A DNA stretch of 5,641 bases, taken from NCBI GenBank assembly GCA_003565815.1, contig PXAS01000339.1:1-5641 (forward strand), written 5' to 3'. Of the stretch, positions 1 through 5,641 are shown one piece after another. The notes beneath the pieces are model-generated. The model ran no database searches, was not told where the DNA came from, and worked only from the letters and a program-made list of their open reading frames with translations. How positions within the stretch are numbered: position 1 is the stretch's first letter; every line of letters begins with the position of its first letter. The DNA comes from PVC group bacterium (GTDB lineage: Bacteria > Verrucomicrobiota > Kiritimatiellia > SS1-B-03-39 > UBA6053). The position numbers and the translations under genes were made by a program.

Positions 1-2074
1 CGGTTTTGGCGGTGGCGCTTTGGGGTTGTTTGAGTCCGAGCTGATCGAGCAGCACCCGGCAGCGTTCACGGTCCTCGGCCTGGTCGATGCTGTCGGAGGG
101 GGTGCCGAGCACGGGGACGCCGGCGGCTGCGAGGGGCACGGAGAGGTTCAGCGGGGTTTGGCCGCCCATCTGCACGACCACGCCTTCGGGTTGTTCCTTT
201 TCGTAGATGTTCATGACATCTTCGAAGGTAAGGGGCTCGAAGTAGAGTTTGTCGGAGGTATCGTAATCGGTGGAGACGGTTTCGGGGTTGCTGTTGACCA
301 TGATGGTTTCGTAGCCGAGGTCGCGCAGGGCCATGACGGTGTGAACGCAGCAGTAGTCGAATTCGATGCCCTGGCCGATGCGGTTGGGTCCGCTGCCGAG
401 AATCATGATCTTGGGTTTGGTGCTGGGACGGGATTCGTCGGTTTCGCCGTAGCTGGAGTAGAAATAGGGGGTGTAGGCTTCGAATTCGCCCGCACAGGTG
501 TCCACCAGGCGGTAGTTGGGAATAATGCCCATGGATTTGCGTAATTCGCGGATTTCGGTATGGGTTTTTCCGCGCAGTGCCGCGATCTGTGCATCGGAAA
601 ATCCGTCGTCCTTGGCCTCTTTCATGAGGTCGGCGTCGAGTTCGGGGGCATCCTGAATGCGTTTTTCGAGTTCGCAGATCTGGCGCATCATGTCGAGGAA
701 CCAGGGATCGATGTGGGTGCGCTCGTAGAGTTCCGCGTCGCTCATCCCGTTTTTCATTTCGGTTTTGATGCGGAAAATGCGGTCGGGGGAGGTGGTGGCG
801 AACAGGCCTTCGAGGGGGCGGTCGGCGACGATTTCCTCGCATTTGAGGTCGAACCCGTCGATGCCGCGTTCCAAGCCGCGCAGGGCTTTTTGGAAGGCCT
901 CCTTCATGTTGCGTCCGATGGCCATGGTTTCGCCGACGGACTTCATGCTCACGCCGAGGCGGGCGGGGGTGGCGGTGAATTTTTCGAAAGCGAAGCGGGG
1001 AATTTTCACCACGCAGTAGTCGAGGGTGGGTTCGAAACAGGCGGGGGTTTCGCGGGTGATGTCGTTGGGCAGTTCGTCCAGGGTGTAGCCGACGGCGAGT
1101 TTGGCGGCGATTTTGGCAATGGGGAAGCCGGTGGCCTTGGAGGCGAGGGCGGAACTGCGGGAGACGCGGGGGTTCATTTCAATGACGGTGATGCGCCCGG
1201 TTTTGGGATCCACGGCAAACTGGACGTTGGAGCCGCCGGTCTCCACGCCGATGGTGCGCATGACCCGGATGGAGGCGTCGCGCATGGCCTGGTATTCGCG
1301 GTCGGTCAGGGTCTGGGCGGGGGCCACGGTGATGCTGTCGCCGGTGTGAATGCCCATGTGGTCGAGGTTTTCGATGGCGCAGATGATGACCACGTTGTCC
1401 TTGTGGTCGCGCATGACCTCCATCTCGTATTCTTTCCAGCCGTAAACGGATTCCTCGATGAGCACGGTGGTATTGAGGCTGGCCTTGAGTCCGGCGGTGG
1501 CGACTTCGCGGAGTTCCTCCGGGTTGTCCGCCGTGCCCCCGCCGGTGCCGCCGAGGGTGAAGCTGGGACGGACGATGACCGGATAGCCGATTTTGTCTGC
1601 CGCGGCCATGGCCTCTTCCAAGGAGTGGACCTGAATGGAGATGAGGGTCTCCACATTGGCCTCCTTCATGGCCTCCTTGAACGCGTCCCGATCCTCGGCG
1701 CGATGAATGACCTCGGCATTGGCGCCGATCATTTCCACGCCGTATTTTTCGAGAATGCCCATGTTGGCCACGGTGAGGGCGGTATTCAGGGCGGTTTGGC
1801 CGCCGAGGGTGGGCAGCAGGGCGTCGGGACGCTCCTTGGCGATGATTTTCTCCACCGCCTCGGGGGTGATGGGCTCGATGTACGTGCGGTCCGCAACCTC
1901 CGGATCGGTCATGATGGTGGCCGGATTGCTGTTGATCAGCACGATTTCATAGCCCTCTTCGCGCAGCGCTTTGCAGGCCTGGGTGCCGGAATAATCGAAT
2001 TCGCAGGCCTGGCCGATGACAATCGGGCCGGAGCCGATGAGCATGATTTTGTGGATGTCGGTGCGTTTGGGCAT
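1..2074 (-). CDS. carB: Carbamoyl-phosphate synthase large subunit (N-terminal 691 codons, cut by left edge)
   Basis: CarB uses two ATP, bicarbonate and ammonia (from glutamine hydrolysed by CarA) to make carbamoyl phosphate in the cytoplasm for pyrimidine and arginine synthesis. I translated the frame from the ATG at 2074 to the window edge without meeting a stop. The N-terminus MPKRTDIHKIMLIGSGP, followed by IGQACEFDYSG, is diagnostic. Residues fall at the E. coli numbers: R129 (AEDRDAF), R169 (VRPSFTLGGTGGG), E215 (YGWKEYE), Q285, E299 and N301 (IEMNPRVSRSS). Residues 1 to about 400 are the carboxyphosphate ATP-grasp unit and about 400-550 the oligomerisation region. The second ATP-grasp unit begins near 552 (KIMILGSGPNRIGQGIEFDY) and repeats the first, as expected from the family's internal duplication. 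The full family length is about 1,070 residues, so roughly the last 380, including the allosteric domain, lie outside. The start is supported by GAAGGA (complement of 2084-2089) nine bases upstream. No carA lies upstream; a divergent gene does. Confidence 0.98.
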   Translation of the reverse strand, partial: MPKRTDIHKIMLIGSGPIVIGQACEFDYSGTQACKALREEGYEIVLINSNPATIMTDPEVADRTYIEPITPEAVEKIIAKERPDALLPTLGGQTALNTALTVANMGILEKYGVEMIGANAEVIHRAEDRDAFKEAMKEANVETLISIQVHSLEEAMAAADKIGYPVIVRPSFTLGGTGGGTADNPEELREVATAGLKASLNTTVLIEESVYGWKEYEMEVMRDHKDNVVIICAIENLDHMGIHTGDSITVAPAQTLTDREYQAMRDASIRVMRTIGVETGGSNVQFAVDPKTGRITVIEMNPRVSRSSALASKATGFPIAKIAAKLAVGYTLDELPNDITRETPACFEPTLDYCVVKIPRFAFEKFTATPARLGVSMKSVGETMAIGRNMKEAFQKALRGLERGIDGFDLKCEEIVADRPLEGLFATTSPDRIFRIKTEMKNGMSDAELYERTHIDPWFLDMMRQICELEKRIQDAPELDADLMKEAKDDGFSDAQIAALRGKTHTEIRELRKSMGIIPNYRLVDTCAGEFEAYTPYFYSSYGETDESRPSTKPKIMILGSGPNRIGQGIEFDYCCVHTVMALRDLGYETIMVNSNPETVSTDYDTSDKLYFEPLTFEDVMNIYEKEQPEGVVVQMGGQTPLNLSVPLAAAGVPVLGTPSDSIDQAEDRERCRVLLDQLGLKQPQSATAKT

Positions 2075-2287
2075 TCGGGTAGGTCCTTCGAAAAAAATTG
2101 GTGGGGGAATTCGGAAAAACGGGTCTCTCTCCTTTTTCAGATTCGACGGCGTCTTGCAAGTCTCTTTCTTTTCAAGTACAGGTTCATTTTCCGCGAAACA
2201 GGCTTGCCTTCCTCGGCAGGATGTAGAACATTGGGGAAACCCCGTCCGCGGAGACCGGAGGGGACGACAAAGCAATTTGGAGATTTC
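2075..2287. promoter_or_regulatory. Divergent intergenic region between carB and the glycosyltransferase gene
   Basis: These 213 bases must hold the leftward promoter of carB and the rightward promoter of the glycosyltransferase-nth pair. For carB the ribosome binding site GAAGGA is clear. For the rightward gene GGAG at 2279-2282 lies five bases before the ATG. No strong sigma-70 promoter stands out on either strand. The best rightward match is weak: TTGCAA at 2154-2159, a 17-base spacer, then TACAGG at 2177-2182. The rightward leader has small inverted repeats: GGGG-AAA-CCCC at 2233-2243, and CGTCC at 2243-2247 pairing with GGACG at 2262-2266 around an inner CGG-AGA-CCG (2249-2257). The two share base 2243. 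I do not recognise a riboswitch or an attenuator with a T-run. Confidence 0.4.
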
Positions 2288-4036
2288 ATGGCAAAACAAC
2301 ATTACGAATCACGCGTGCAAAATCTGGTGTACACTCTGGAGGTGGGCATCGGGGCCAAGGTCCTCAAGACGCTCCTGTACATCATGTTCATGCTTTTGCT
2401 TTCCGTCCTTTTCGTGGCCACGCAATATTCGGGCTTCAACCAGATGCGCTCCATGGACCAGGCGCAATTGGCCCGGCGCTTCGCCGAACGCGGGCAATTG
2501 CAAACCGGCGTCGTGCGTCCGGCGTCCCTTTGGCTTTTGGCGGAAAACAACAAACTGATGGTCCCCTCGGAAACGGGCGCCCGGGCGCGTATCCTCGATC
2601 ATCCCGATCTGGTCAACGCCCCCCTGTACCCCGTGGTGCTGGGCACGGCCTTCCGTCTTTTCCGCACCGATTTCTCTCCGGCCACCGCCCAAAAATTTTC
2701 TCCGGAACAGTGGGTGATCATCCCGCTGAATCTTTTGTTTTGTTTTCTCGGGGCCCTGTTTCTCTTTTTGACCGGCAAGATGCTTTTTGACGGTCGGACC
2801 TCCCTGACGGCGGCCACGGTGTATTTTCTCAGCGCGAACGTCTGGGGGTATGCCGTGGGCGGCGGGGAATTGCCCCTGGCCCTGTTCCTTTCGATTCTGG
2901 GCACGTGGTGTTTGGTCTTGGCCCTGCGCATCGCGCGGGAAGCCGGAGACGAACCGCGTCCCAACGGATGGCGTTTCTGGTTGGCGGCTCTGGGCGGCGG
3001 CGCCGTCATGGGCTTGCTTTTTCTCACCCGCTACGCCGCGTTCGCCGCCTTGCCTGGGTTTTTGTTGGTTTTGTGGCTGGGCATTGGACGGCGCGGATGG
3101 TTGCCCGCCCTGGGGGCACTGCTGGTTTTCGCGGCCGTGGTCTCGCCATGGATCACCCGGAATCTACAGGTTTCCGGCACCTTCTTCGGGCTCGCCCCCT
3201 ACACGGTGATTCAGGACGGCAACGACACCTTTTTGCGTTCCATGCACACCCATCTCGCCGACTTGGAACTCAGGCGGCAAATCCAGGCCCGTTTTCTCCG
3301 GGTCGTGCCCCGCGCCCTCAACATTGGCGATCTGAGTTTGGGGGCGGGATTGTCCATCTGCCTGTTTATCAGTACATTCTTTTATCGGTTCCAGCGCCCG
3401 GTCACCCGGGTGTTGCGCTGGGGACTGTTGCTGTCCTTCGCGCTGTTGGTGGCCGCCGCCGGCATTTTCGGGGAAGACCTGCTGAAGGTGGGGCATATTT
3501 TCCTGCCGCCGGTGTTGCTGTTCGGGGCCGCATTTTTCTACATCCTGCTGGACCGACTCCAGATCGGCGTGAAAATCGTGTCCATGGCGGTGGTGACGAT
3601 GTTTATCGGGGTGCAGGCCCTGCCCATGCTGTTCACCATCATGCCCCCGCGTCCCTGGAGCTACCCGCCTTACTTGGCCCGCGACATTGCCTGGGTCTCG
3701 ACCCCCTTCGCCGAAACCGAATGGATCGTCTCGGACATGCCCTGGGCCACGGCCTGGTACGGCGGCACCACCAGCCTCTATCTGCCCGTGAACGTGGACG
3801 AGTTTTTCGAGGTCCACGACAACCTGCATCCGGTGAACGCCCTGTATTTCACCACGCTGACCCGCGACAAGCGGTATCACAGCGACTTGGTGCGCGGCAG
3901 TTACGCCAGTTGGCGGCCGATTCTGGATTTGGGCAACATGCCGAGAGGATTTCCGCTGACGTTCGGGTTTCCGCTGCGCCAGGGGGAACAAGTGGTGTTG
4001 GCGGACCACAACCGCTGGATTCCCGAAGGAAACTGA
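2288..4036 (+). CDS. Polytopic membrane glycosyltransferase, GT-C/family 39 (ArnT/PMT-like)
   Basis: This 582-residue protein probably transfers a sugar from a polyprenyl-phosphate donor to an acceptor outside the cytoplasmic membrane; neither substrate can be read from the sequence. A hydrophilic N-terminus precedes a first membrane span at about 27-45. A long loop follows (46-142) with SMDQAQLARR (D57) and DHPDLVNAPLYPVV (D104, D107). GT-C enzymes carry their metal-binding and catalytic acidic residues in this loop. About ten further spans lie near 143-163, 172-190, 196-214, 230-247, 249-267, 270-288, 352-367, 377-394, 404-422 and 427-450. PWITRNLQVSG (287-297) is typical of family 39. Residues 451-582 form a soluble, probably extracytoplasmic tail with SDMPWATAWYGG (482-493). 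The frame stays open far upstream over antisense carB, but the ATG at 2288 is preferred: it has GGAG five bases ahead and begins just before the first span. It stops four bases before nth. The family call is firm; the role is inferred. Confidence 0.85.
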   Translation: MAKQHYESRVQNLVYTLEVGIGAKVLKTLLYIMFMLLLSVLFVATQYSGFNQMRSMDQAQLARRFAERGQLQTGVVRPASLWLLAENNKLMVPSETGARARILDHPDLVNAPLYPVVLGTAFRLFRTDFSPATAQKFSPEQWVIIPLNLLFCFLGALFLFLTGKMLFDGRTSLTAATVYFLSANVWGYAVGGGELPLALFLSILGTWCLVLALRIAREAGDEPRPNGWRFWLAALGGGAVMGLLFLTRYAAFAALPGFLLVLWLGIGRRGWLPALGALLVFAAVVSPWITRNLQVSGTFFGLAPYTVIQDGNDTFLRSMHTHLADLELRRQIQARFLRVVPRALNIGDLSLGAGLSICLFISTFFYRFQRPVTRVLRWGLLLSFALLVAAAGIFGEDLLKVGHIFLPPVLLFGAAFFYILLDRLQIGVKIVSMAVVTMFIGVQALPMLFTIMPPRPWSYPPYLARDIAWVSTPFAETEWIVSDMPWATAWYGGTTSLYLPVNVDEFFEVHDNLHPVNALYFTTLTRDKRYHSDLVRGSYASWRPILDLGNMPRGFPLTFGFPLRQGEQVVLADHNRWIPEGN

Positions 4037-4040
4037 GCAG

Positions 4041-4664
4041 ATGACCCGTGCGGAGCGGGCCCGGATCGTGGCCGGGCGTCTCGAAGAACTTTACCCGGAA
4101 ACGCCGATTCCCCTGGATCACCGGGATCCTTATACCCTCCTGGTGGCGGTCCTGCTGTCCGCCCAGTGTACCGATGTGCGCGTGAATCAGGTGACGCCGG
4201 CCCTGTTTGACTTGGCGGACACCCCGGCGGACATGACGCGGGTTCCGGTGGCGCGCATTCGGGAGATCATTCGCCCCTGCGGATTGTCCCCCCGGAAATC
4301 CGCAGCCATTTCCGAACTGTCCCGCATTTTGGTCGAGGAACACGGGGGGCAAGTCCCGGCCGACATGGCGGCGTTGGAGCGTTTGCCGGGGGTGGGGCAC
4401 AAAACCGCCTCCGTGGTCATGGCCCAGGCTTTCGGGGTGCCCGCCTTTCCCGTGGACACGCACATACACCGCCTCGCCAAGCGCTGGCGGCTCAGTTCCG
4501 GCAAAAACGTGGTGCAGACCGAAAAAGATTTGAAAAAGCTCTTCCCGAGGGAGCGGTGGAATCGTCTGCATTTGCAAATCATCTTTTACGGTCGCGAGCA
4601 CTGCACCGCCCGGGGCTGTGACGGCAAAACCTGCCCCATCTGCCGGGAATTGAATACAGCCTGA
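4041..4664 (+). CDS. nth: Endonuclease III (DNA glycosylase/AP lyase) with unusual C-terminal cysteines
   Basis: Nth removes oxidised pyrimidines from DNA and cuts the abasic site by beta-elimination in base excision repair. The 207-residue protein is close to the usual 210. LLSAQCTDVRVN (38-49) matches the conserved helix of the family. The helix-hairpin-helix LPGVGHKTASVV (115-126) carries the catalytic lysine K121, and VDTHIHRL (138-145) carries the catalytic aspartate D139. The C-terminus has four cysteines, C188, C193, C198 and C201, spaced C-x4-C-x4-C-x2-C. The classical 4Fe-4S pattern is C-x6-C-x2-C-x5-C, and here the protein ends six residues after the last cysteine. A cluster with different ligands is possible, or the cluster may be altered; sequence alone does not decide. 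The ATG lies four bases after the glycosyltransferase stop. AAGGA at 4026-4030, inside the end of that gene, can serve as its ribosome binding site, so the two are probably one operon. MutY is excluded by the length and the intact Lys-Asp pair. Confidence 0.95.
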   Translation: MTRAERARIVAGRLEELYPETPIPLDHRDPYTLLVAVLLSAQCTDVRVNQVTPALFDLADTPADMTRVPVARIREIIRPCGLSPRKSAAISELSRILVEEHGGQVPADMAALERLPGVGHKTASVVMAQAFGVPAFPVDTHIHRLAKRWRLSSGKNVVQTEKDLKKLFPRERWNRLHLQIIFYGREHCTARGCDGKTCPICRELNTA

Positions 4665-4679
4665 CGCCATGATTTTGCA

Positions 4680-4697
4680 GGACTTCTTCGTAAGTCC
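4680..4697 (+). terminator. Hairpin after nth, possible terminator
   Basis: GGACTT at 4680-4685 and AAGTCC at 4692-4697 form a six-pair stem around the six-base loop CTTCGT. It begins 16 bases after the nth stop codon. No T-run follows directly (TTTT appears only at 4711-4714), so it is not a textbook intrinsic terminator. It could stabilise the 3' end or be chance. It also sits at the point where the downstream gene remnant begins. Confidence 0.35.
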
Positions 4698-4813
4698 CCA
4701 TTGATAAGTCTTTTGCGGACCAACGCATGGGGGGGATTGTCAGCACCGCGCTCGCCACCCTCTGTCTGGAAGTGTATTCCCGGTATTTGCCCATGTACTC
4801 CGGGGAATTTTGA
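4694..4813 (+). pseudogene. Remnant: C-terminal end of a prenyltransferase/squalene-cyclase-repeat-like protein
   Basis: An open stretch of 39 codons runs from just after the TAA at 4691-4693 to the TGA at 4811-4813. It includes DKSFADQRMGGIVSTALA and then TLCLEVYSRYLPMYSGEF. The pattern TAL-A-L-LEVY-RYLP-Y resembles, from memory, the C-terminal end of prenyltransferase/squalene-oxidase-repeat proteins in Verrucomicrobia and Planctomycetes. Those proteins have several hundred residues, so only the last helix region would remain. The in-frame stop and the closeness of nth exclude a longer gene here. A 28-codon ORF could begin at the ATG at 4727, but I see no ribosome binding site for it. I infer a decayed or deleted gene whose tail survived behind nth. 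An alternative is a real micro-ORF with chance similarity. Confidence 0.5.
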
Positions 4814-4830
4814 TCCAGGTCGCCGGAAAT

Positions 4831-4859
4831 TTGATTTTATGCGGGTTTTGCATTACCTT
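4831..4859 (+). promoter_or_regulatory. Candidate promoter for the secreted protein gene, possibly leaderless
   Basis: TTGATT at 4831-4836, a 17-base spacer and TACCTT at 4854-4859 give a moderate sigma-70-like match in a locally AT-rich stretch. The -10 element ends five bases before the ATG at 4865, so transcription would start at or next to the start codon. This agrees with the lack of any Shine-Dalgarno sequence before that gene. The -10 match is only three of six bases, so this is suggestive only. Confidence 0.3.
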
Positions 4860-4864
4860 TACAC

Positions 4865-5362
4865 ATGAAATCAAAACCGTACATTCGAATTGCCGCGCTG
4901 ACTTCCCTCCTGTGGGGGGGGCTGGTCATGGCTTCGGGCGGCCATGGCGGTACGATCTCCGTCAACCGCTCCAGCATGCGCCCCCTGACGGACCGCGAAC
5001 GCCAAAATGCCCCGGTTGTGGTGGCGTACCGCGGATCTTCGCGGAGGACGTACAAGTCCCATCCGCATCAGGGGAGTGAACGGCGTCGGGGAACCGAAAC
5101 CCAGGGAAAAGAAGGGGAGGAGGTGAGCGATACGCCGGCGATCTCTCCGCGGGGTCACACCCGGAAACACCCCTTGATTTTGGTGCCCGCGGAAGATGGA
5201 CGCGGGTACATCGTCGTGGGACCGGTGCGGCGGACGCCGCCCGATACAAGCCGGGCCCCGAATTTGCGGCCCGCGCAGGTGCCGCCCCGGAACGACGAAA
5301 ATTTCGTCAACACGCCCCCGCCCTTGCGCGCCGCGCAGATTGCGCCTCGGACGACGCCGTAG
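4865..5362 (+). CDS. Secreted, basic, proline-rich protein of unknown function
   Basis: I do not recognise this 165-residue protein. It begins with a likely Sec signal peptide: positive residues (MKSKPYIR), a hydrophobic core IAALTSLLWGGLVM and a probable cleavage site near VMAS-GG at about residue 24. There is no lipobox cysteine, so it should be exported to the periplasm or beyond. The mature part is rich in Arg, Pro, Gly and Ser with low hydrophobicity and looks largely disordered. One short stretch (HPLILVPAEDGRGYIVVGPV, 102-121) could form strands. The tail holds an approximate duplication: PNLRPAQVPPR at 132-142 and PPLRAAQIAPR at 152-162, a 20-residue period also visible in the DNA. 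The ATG lacks a ribosome binding site. Because the region is GC-rich, chance openness is a concern, but the signal peptide placed exactly at the start, after an AT-rich promoter-like stretch, supports a real gene. Confidence 0.6.
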   Translation: MKSKPYIRIAALTSLLWGGLVMASGGHGGTISVNRSSMRPLTDRERQNAPVVVAYRGSSRRTYKSHPHQGSERRRGTETQGKEGEEVSDTPAISPRGHTRKHPLILVPAEDGRGYIVVGPVRRTPPDTSRAPNLRPAQVPPRNDENFVNTPPPLRAAQIAPRTTP

Positions 5363-5382
5363 ATCGGCAGTCCCTTGCCGAT
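5363..5382 (+). terminator. Hairpin directly after the secreted protein gene
   Basis: ATCGGCA at 5363-5369 and TGCCGAT at 5376-5382 form a perfect seven-pair stem with a six-base loop. It starts on the base after the TAG stop (5360-5362). No T-run follows, so it may be a factor-dependent terminator or an mRNA 3'-end stabiliser rather than a classical intrinsic terminator. Confidence 0.45.
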
Positions 5383-5404
5383 AACCCTACCGTTCGCGAA
5401 AGAG

Positions 5405-5482
5405 ATATCCGGCGGACAGGAGTGTCCGCGCTCCGTTGTTTTCATATCCTGCGGACAGGACTGTCCGCGCTCCGTTTTTTCC
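5405..5482. repeat. Two tandem copies of a 39-bp GC-rich hairpin repeat
   Basis: Two units start at 5405 and 5444, each reading ATATCC, one base, then GCGGACAGGA, a variable base, TGTCCGCGCTCCGTT. Over the shared 33 bases they differ at only two sites (5411/5450 G to T, 5422/5461 G to C). Each contains an inverted repeat, GCGGACA and TGTCCGC: 5412-5418 with 5423-5429, and 5451-5457 with 5462-5468. In copy 2 the C at 5461 extends the stem by one pair. Read on the minus strand, copy 1 gives ERGHSCPP and copy 2 ERGQSCPQ, strings familiar from spurious ORFs in Verrucomicrobiota/Planctomycetota genomes. This suggests a dispersed intergenic repeat family. The second copy is followed by TTTTTT at 5475-5480, so it may also end transcription. 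Confidence 0.8.
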
Positions 5483-5552
5483 CGTTTTGAAAAGGCATTG
5501 CGTTTTTCGATTTGATTTGTAAAGAGTTCCTTCCTTTCACGAAACCTATACC

Positions 5553-5641
5553 ATGACCTTTTTCAAATTGTTTTTTCCAGTTGCGTTTTTCATGTTTGCC
5601 GTCGGTTGCGGGCGTCCGCCCGCCGGGGGAGGAGGGCGGCC
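5553..5641 (+). CDS. Lipoprotein N-terminus (29 codons, cut by right edge)
   Basis: The frame opens at an ATG in an AT-rich stretch and reads MTFFKLFFPVAFFMFAVGC, then GRPPAGGGGR, to the window edge. It has a lysine at position 5, a phenylalanine-rich hydrophobic core and a lipobox AVGC with the acylated cysteine at residue 19. This is a type II signal peptide for a lipoprotein. The Gly/Pro-rich linker after the cysteine is common in envelope lipoproteins, including periplasmic adaptor (HlyD/RND membrane-fusion) subunits, but too little is visible to choose. An in-frame TAA at 5520-5522 and the lack of other ATG codons between fix the start. There is no Shine-Dalgarno sequence; TATACC lies directly before the ATG. 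A weak promoter match, TTGAAA at 5487-5492 with TTTGAT at 5511-5516, lies upstream. Confidence 0.65.
   Translation, partial: MTFFKLFFPVAFFMFAVGCGRPPAGGGGR

Noticed and set aside
66..842. A 258-codon minus-strand frame rich in Arg, His and Pro
   Set aside because: It overlaps carB on the same strand in another frame, and its Arg/Pro-rich translation is typical of an off-frame reading of GC-rich DNA.
20..1952. Several plus-strand open frames across the carB region
   Set aside because: The minus-strand CarB translation is continuous and matches catalytic residues at family positions; the plus-strand frames are compositional shadows without domains.
1947..2159. A 70-codon minus-strand frame overlapping the carB start
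   Set aside because: It would need a TTG start and overlaps the first 128 bases of carB out of frame; no domain or ribosome binding site supports it.
2905..4044. A 379-codon plus-strand frame inside the glycosyltransferase gene
   Set aside because: It is off-frame to a protein with clear membrane spans and family motifs; its translation is Arg/His/Gly-rich and without hydrophobic segments.
3849..4670. A 273-codon minus-strand frame opposite nth
   Set aside because: It is antisense to the well-supported endonuclease III and shows no recognisable motif.
5155..5445. A minus-strand frame beginning MKTTERGHSCPP
   Set aside because: Its N-terminus comes from the hairpin repeat and the rest is antisense to the secreted protein gene; this is a typical false call caused by the repeat.
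5405..5482. CRISPR array
   Set aside because: Only two adjacent units with about six bases between the conserved blocks, no spacers of CRISPR size and no cas genes nearby.

Overview
The window is dense, GC-rich bacterial chromosome. It carries one housekeeping gene on the minus strand (carB, cut by the left edge), then a divergent plus-strand block: a GT-C type membrane glycosyltransferase, endonuclease III (nth), a short gene remnant, a small secreted protein of unknown function, and the first 29 codons of a lipoprotein cut by the right edge. The organism is probably a member of the Verrucomicrobiota/Kiritimatiellota (PVC) group. This is inferred from the GC-rich hairpin repeat near the right end (its reverse complement reads ERGHSCPP, familiar from spurious protein calls in such genomes), from the unusual cysteine pattern of the Nth C-terminus, and from the prenyltransferase-like remnant. 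No rRNA or other direct phylogenetic marker is present.

Region by region: 1-2074 encodes CarB residues 1-691, reading leftwards with no frameshift or stop. 2075-2287 is the divergent intergenic region, holding both ribosome binding sites and small hairpins in the leader of the rightward gene. 2288-4036 is the glycosyltransferase and 4041-4664 is nth, separated by four bases and therefore very likely co-transcribed. 4665-4864 holds a hairpin, a 39-codon stretch that looks like the orphaned C-terminus of a squalene-hopene-cyclase/prenyltransferase-repeat protein, and a candidate promoter placed almost on the next start codon. 4865-5362 is the secreted protein. 5363-5552 holds one hairpin and two tandem copies of a 39-bp hairpin unit. 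5553-5641 starts the lipoprotein.

The genes do not form one pathway. CarB makes carbamoyl phosphate for pyrimidines and arginine, the glycosyltransferase probably moves a sugar from a lipid carrier at the cytoplasmic membrane, and Nth repairs oxidised pyrimidines. I see no convincing new defence or mobile system. The observations most worth following up are the non-canonical Fe-S cysteine spacing of Nth, the gene remnant behind nth, the tandem hairpin repeat, and a carB with no carA upstream.
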